Shown here one piece after another: positions 35,560-38,485 of a stretch of 38,485 nucleotides of DNA. The first letter of the stretch is position 1. Every line of letters begins with the position of its first letter. The notes under the pieces are model-generated. The model saw only the letters and a list, made by a program, of their open reading frames with translations. It did no database searches and was not told where the DNA came from. Origin of the DNA: Guillardia theta CCMP2712 (Eukaryota > Cryptophyceae > Pyrenomonadales > Geminigeraceae); NCBI RefSeq assembly GCF_000315625.1, contig NW_005434662.1, forward strand, positions 603,064 to 641,548, read 5' to 3'. A program made the translations under genes and the position numbers.

Positions 35560-36991
35560 ATGGCAGAGCCGCTCTTGACCCCGAATCCCAACCGTTTCGT
35601 CCTCTTTCCCATCAAGTACCATGCTGTCTGGGAGATGTACAAGAAACACGAGGTGATCTCTACCTCCTTCTCTTTTCTGTACCATGTTGTTGCTGTCCCC
35701 CAAATGCCATGCACGAATGGGCTGCAGGGCCCATGCACGAGTCGGAGCGAATGTTGCTGCTGTGTTAGCATTTGGATGGCCCTGAAGTGTTCAAAGACAT
35801 GTTCTTTATATCGTCATGATAAAAAATGTGACAATGGTGTGTGTTGGAGTGTGCGATAAAGATAGTCTGATGCGCGATCCTTACTGGCTCTTGGGGTTTG
35901 CAGGCAAGCTTCTGGACTGTGGAGGAGGTCGATCTTTCCCAGGACATGATCCACTGGGAGAAGCTGAATGACAACGAGAAGCACTTCATCAAGCACGTCC
36001 TCGCGTTCTTTGCTGCCAGCGACGGCATCGTGCTCGAGAACCTTGCTGGCAACTTCTCCACGGAGATTCAGATCCCTGAGGCTCGCTGCTTCTATGGGTT
36101 CCAAAGTGATATGCTGTTGATCCACTCCTGTGCATCTGACTTTGTTGTTCCAGTTGCGATGGAGAACATCCACTCGGAGATGTACAGCCTCTTGATCGAC
36201 ACCTACGTCAGAGACCCAGTTGAGAAGGACAAGCTCTTCAGGGCCATCGAGACCGTGCCAGCTGTGATGAAGAAGGCGGACTGGGCAATCCGGTGGATGG
36301 GAGAGAAGTGCTCCTTCGCGAAGCGCCTTGTCGCGTTTGCCGCCGTTGAGGGAATCTTCTTCTCTGGCAGCTTCTGCGCCATCTTCTGGTTGAAGAAGCG
36401 AGGTAACGCTCTCAGTGCTTAGCAAGACTTTGTTGACCTTGACCTCAGGTCTGATGCCCGGACTTTGCTTCTCCAACGAGCTCATCAGCCGTGACGAGGG
36501 ACTGCACACCGACTTTGCTTGCCTCATCTACTCCATGCTGGAGAACAAGCTCTCCACCGAGGAGGTGCGAAGAGTCAAAATCTCGTACCCTCAGTGCTGA
36601 CCTCGTCGCAGGTTACCCAGATCATCACGGAGGCCGTTGACTGCGAGACTCAGTTCGTTACCGAGGCCTTGCCAGTGGATCTCATCGGAATGAACGCCCA
36701 GCTGATGAGCCAGTATATCGAGTTCGTCGCGGACAGGCTGCTCGTCGCTCTTGGACAGCCCAAAGTGGTGAGAAGAGCGTTGCTGATGACAACTGTGCTT
36801 GTCATGCTGACTGTTGGTGACAGTACAAAGTTTCCAATCCGTTCGAGTGGATGGACATGATCTCGCTGCAAGGCAAGACCAACTTCTTCGAGAAGAGGGT
36901 TGGAGACTACCAGAAGGCAGGAGTGATGTCATCAATCAACAAGGAGACAGGGCAGGGCAACCATTGCTTCAGCCTGGAGCATGACTTCTAA
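35560..36991 (+). CDS. Ribonucleotide reductase small subunit (R2, class Ia)
   Basis: The R2 subunit holds the di-iron centre and tyrosyl radical that let the large subunit reduce ribonucleotides to deoxyribonucleotides. Six exons: 35560-35652, 35904-36105, 36154-36402, 36449-36564, 36612-36767, 36824-36991, giving 327 aa, normal for the family, with consistent phase. Conserved stretches are [105 protein letters not shown] and [20 protein letters not shown], with the C-terminal tail FSLEHDF that docks on R1. The intron 36106-36153 is 48 nt and free of stops, so reading through it gives a false 16-residue insertion inside the catalytic region. TACAG six bases before the ATG may mark a 5' UTR intron. 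Confidence 0.95.
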
Positions 36992-37154
36992 GTACCTGTG
37001 CGGCAAGTCCTTTCATTCCTTCTTGATGTATCTTTCTTGTAAATGATTTATGAACTTCGTTGTGATTAAAATACACAAAACGAGACGACAACTCCCTCTT
37101 GCCCCCTTGTTGTTATTCTGTTCCATCCTCCCCCCGAGCGCTGACGCATGTGCA
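36992..37154. other. Short spacer between ribonucleotide reductase gene and next gene
   Basis: The 163 bp between stop and next start contain the 3' UTR of the reductase gene with an AT-rich stretch (GTGATTAAAATACAC near 37065). No other feature is visible. Confidence 0.5.
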
Positions 37155-38485
37155 ATGTCAAGTTCTCAACGACCTTCCGACCTGACATCTCGCCGTTCCT
37201 CATGCTCGTGATCGCTATCTCACATGTCGGGTGCAACCGTCCTCTCCACACCTGTCACAGGCTCAACAACCGCACCTGGAGGTCTAGCATGCAGCCGCCC
37301 TCATGCCTCCAACTTCTCTCCCTCACATTCAAAGATTTCGTTGCCTGCACGACAGGTTACTAGAGCTCGGCCACACGGCGGCAGACGCACAGTCCCACTT
37401 GCTTGCTTCAGGGCAGAACACGTCGTCCCTGACCAGCGTCGTCAAGTCAGTCCGGAGATCGAGGGAGTTGACAAGGAATCTTGACTGCTCCCCTCCTACC
37501 TTATCAAGTTAAATCCGTTCACTTCCCTCCTTCCCATGATGATCTCGTTGCCTCTGTGCATGAAGGGCCTGCGGTCTCGGTCATCCAACAAGCTCCTCCT
37601 CACTCCCGGCAGCACCCGAGCCCGGCGTACTGGTGCAGAGCAGCTGGAGACACCAGCAGCCCTGTTGCTAGGACGTAGTATGCCTGGCATGCCCCTCATC
37701 CCGGCAACAGGGGAGGAGCCAGAGGTACCTGCTCCCCGAGCCTGTTGGTGTAGGCGAGGGCCGTGCTGTCCATGTAGTCGCTGAAGGCCATGACCTGATC
37801 ATCAGACCTCAGAAGCTGATGCGGGCAGGAGCGCGAGGGCAAGTGCCTTGTCTGACTTCCAGAAGCTCATCTGCGCAAGGAGCAGTCGAGTCACTCCCTC
37901 GTGGGCTGGCAGTCAACACAAGAGCCCAACCTGGAAGACTCCCCAGATCCCGATGTACGCGCTTTGCGGGGGCATGACCTCCAGATGCTTCGGAGTGAAA
38001 CTGCACTGATTCAGCATCTACCGTATTCATCTCTCTCCCTCCTCCCTCCCTCGCACCTACATCCTCCCTCCTCCCTCCTCCCTCCTCCCTCCTCCCTCCT
38101 CCCTCCTCCCTCCTCCCTCCTCCCTCCTCCCCTCCTCTCCTCCCTCCTCCCTCCTCCCTCCCCCTCCATCCTCTCCTCACATCCCTCGCAGGTCCATGGG
38201 GGAAGCCATCATCATCTTCGAGCGCTGGGCTGCGCTGGTCCAGCAGCTCCTGAACGCGAACAGGGAGGGGACGATGGATTGGACCAGCGTCGCTGCAGAG
38301 CTGACGAGCACAGGGAGCGTGCGGCACGGGAGCATGTTCAAGGTAACGGAGTGGACGAAGAAGGGGAGGCAGTAGACTGCAAGCTCATGTTCGAGGAGGA
38401 GCTGGGAGGGGAGCTGGTGGGGGAAGGGAGGGCGGTGAGGGTGAGGTGCCTGTCGGCAATCGGGCAGATGCTCTGGAGCGAAGAG
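37155..38485 (+). CDS. Unrecognised gene, 5' part, cut by right edge
   Basis: I do not recognise this protein. Exons 37155-37207, 37261-37281 and 37356 to about 37485 join in phase, starting MSSSQRPSDLTSRR and continuing RLLELGHTAADAQSHLLASG. A middle stretch near 37563-37731 (NKLLLTPGSTRARRTGAEQL) is likely coding but its edges are unclear. Later exons are better defined: 37863-38022 (EAHLRKEQSSHSLVGWQSTQ, then LEDSPDPDVRALRGHDL), 38192-38342 (SMGEAIIIFERWAALVQQLL, then MDWTSVAAELTSTG), and 38384 to the edge (MFEEELGGELVGEGRAVRV). The junctions 38022/38192 and 38342/38384 keep phase. The end of the gene lies outside the window. Confidence 0.55.
38045..38160. repeat. CCTCCCT heptanucleotide array in intron
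   Basis: About fifteen CCTCCCT units, with a CCCTCCTCT interruption, lie in the intron between the exons ending 38022 and starting 38192. Confidence 0.9.

Noticed and set aside
36106-36153. A 16-residue insertion in ribonucleotide reductase R2
   Set aside because: The segment has GT-AG ends and a pyrimidine-rich 3' end, and its removal restores the universal [17 protein letters not shown] stretch.
35814-36527. Minus-strand reading frame of 237 codons
   Set aside because: It is antisense to the ribonucleotide reductase gene, which is fully recognisable on the plus strand.

Overview
The window is nuclear DNA from a eukaryote with many introns. Genes lie on both strands, are cut by GT-AG introns, and carry heavy microsatellite load; a 100-N scaffold gap sits inside one gene. 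The gene at 4413-6845 begins with a signal peptide followed by a transit-like stretch with a Phe near the cleavage point (VASF|SFLAP), as in algae with a secondary red plastid. With the other genes, this suggests a photosynthetic protist, perhaps a cryptophyte such as Guillardia. The organism is an inference. I rebuilt exon models by hand from splice sites, reading-frame phase and family conservation.

Layout: 1-4269 (+) is the 3' part of a nucleolar RRM protein (RBM28/Nop4 type), with introns made almost wholly of simple repeats. It converges on 4413-6845 (-), a plastid Rieske oxygenase of the pheophorbide a oxygenase/TIC55 family. 7421-7560 is a decayed copy of the 3' end of 8408-9477 (-), a secreted Cys-rich gene of eight small exons with introns of about 46-55 nt. 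9716-10651 is a repeat block: a 29-bp minisatellite, a MITE-like inverted repeat, a GC-rich tract and a large hairpin. 10876-11472 and 13870-14424 (+) are duplicated intronless SHAQKYF-class MYB genes, with an unrelated five-exon gene (12285-13050, -) between them. 15467-18470 (+) encodes a 733-aa protein with a Glu/Arg repeat, an unknown middle region and a C-terminal SPRY-like domain. A tRNA-Leu(AAG) lies at 19521-19602 (-).

20209-22031 (+) is ATP phosphoribosyltransferase (HisG), first enzyme of histidine synthesis. 22254-25092 (-) is an ArfGAP with a DPF/QDLFSL-rich tail. 25371-25746 (+) is a small tentative gene. 27001-31741 (+) is a membrane-anchored alkaline phosphatase interrupted by the gap. 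31828-34036 (-) is an acidic coiled-coil protein. 35560-36991 (+) is the ribonucleotide reductase small subunit. 37155 to the right edge (+) is the 5' part of an unrecognised gene.

The genes are unrelated housekeeping or lineage genes; I see no operon or cassette. The most unusual items are the Cys-rich gene with its broken copy, the MYB pair with an altered DNA-binding repeat, two apparent homopolymer frameshifts in otherwise well-conserved genes, a 48-nt stop-free intron in the ribonucleotide reductase gene, and a repeat shared between about 10.6 kb and 34.7 kb.
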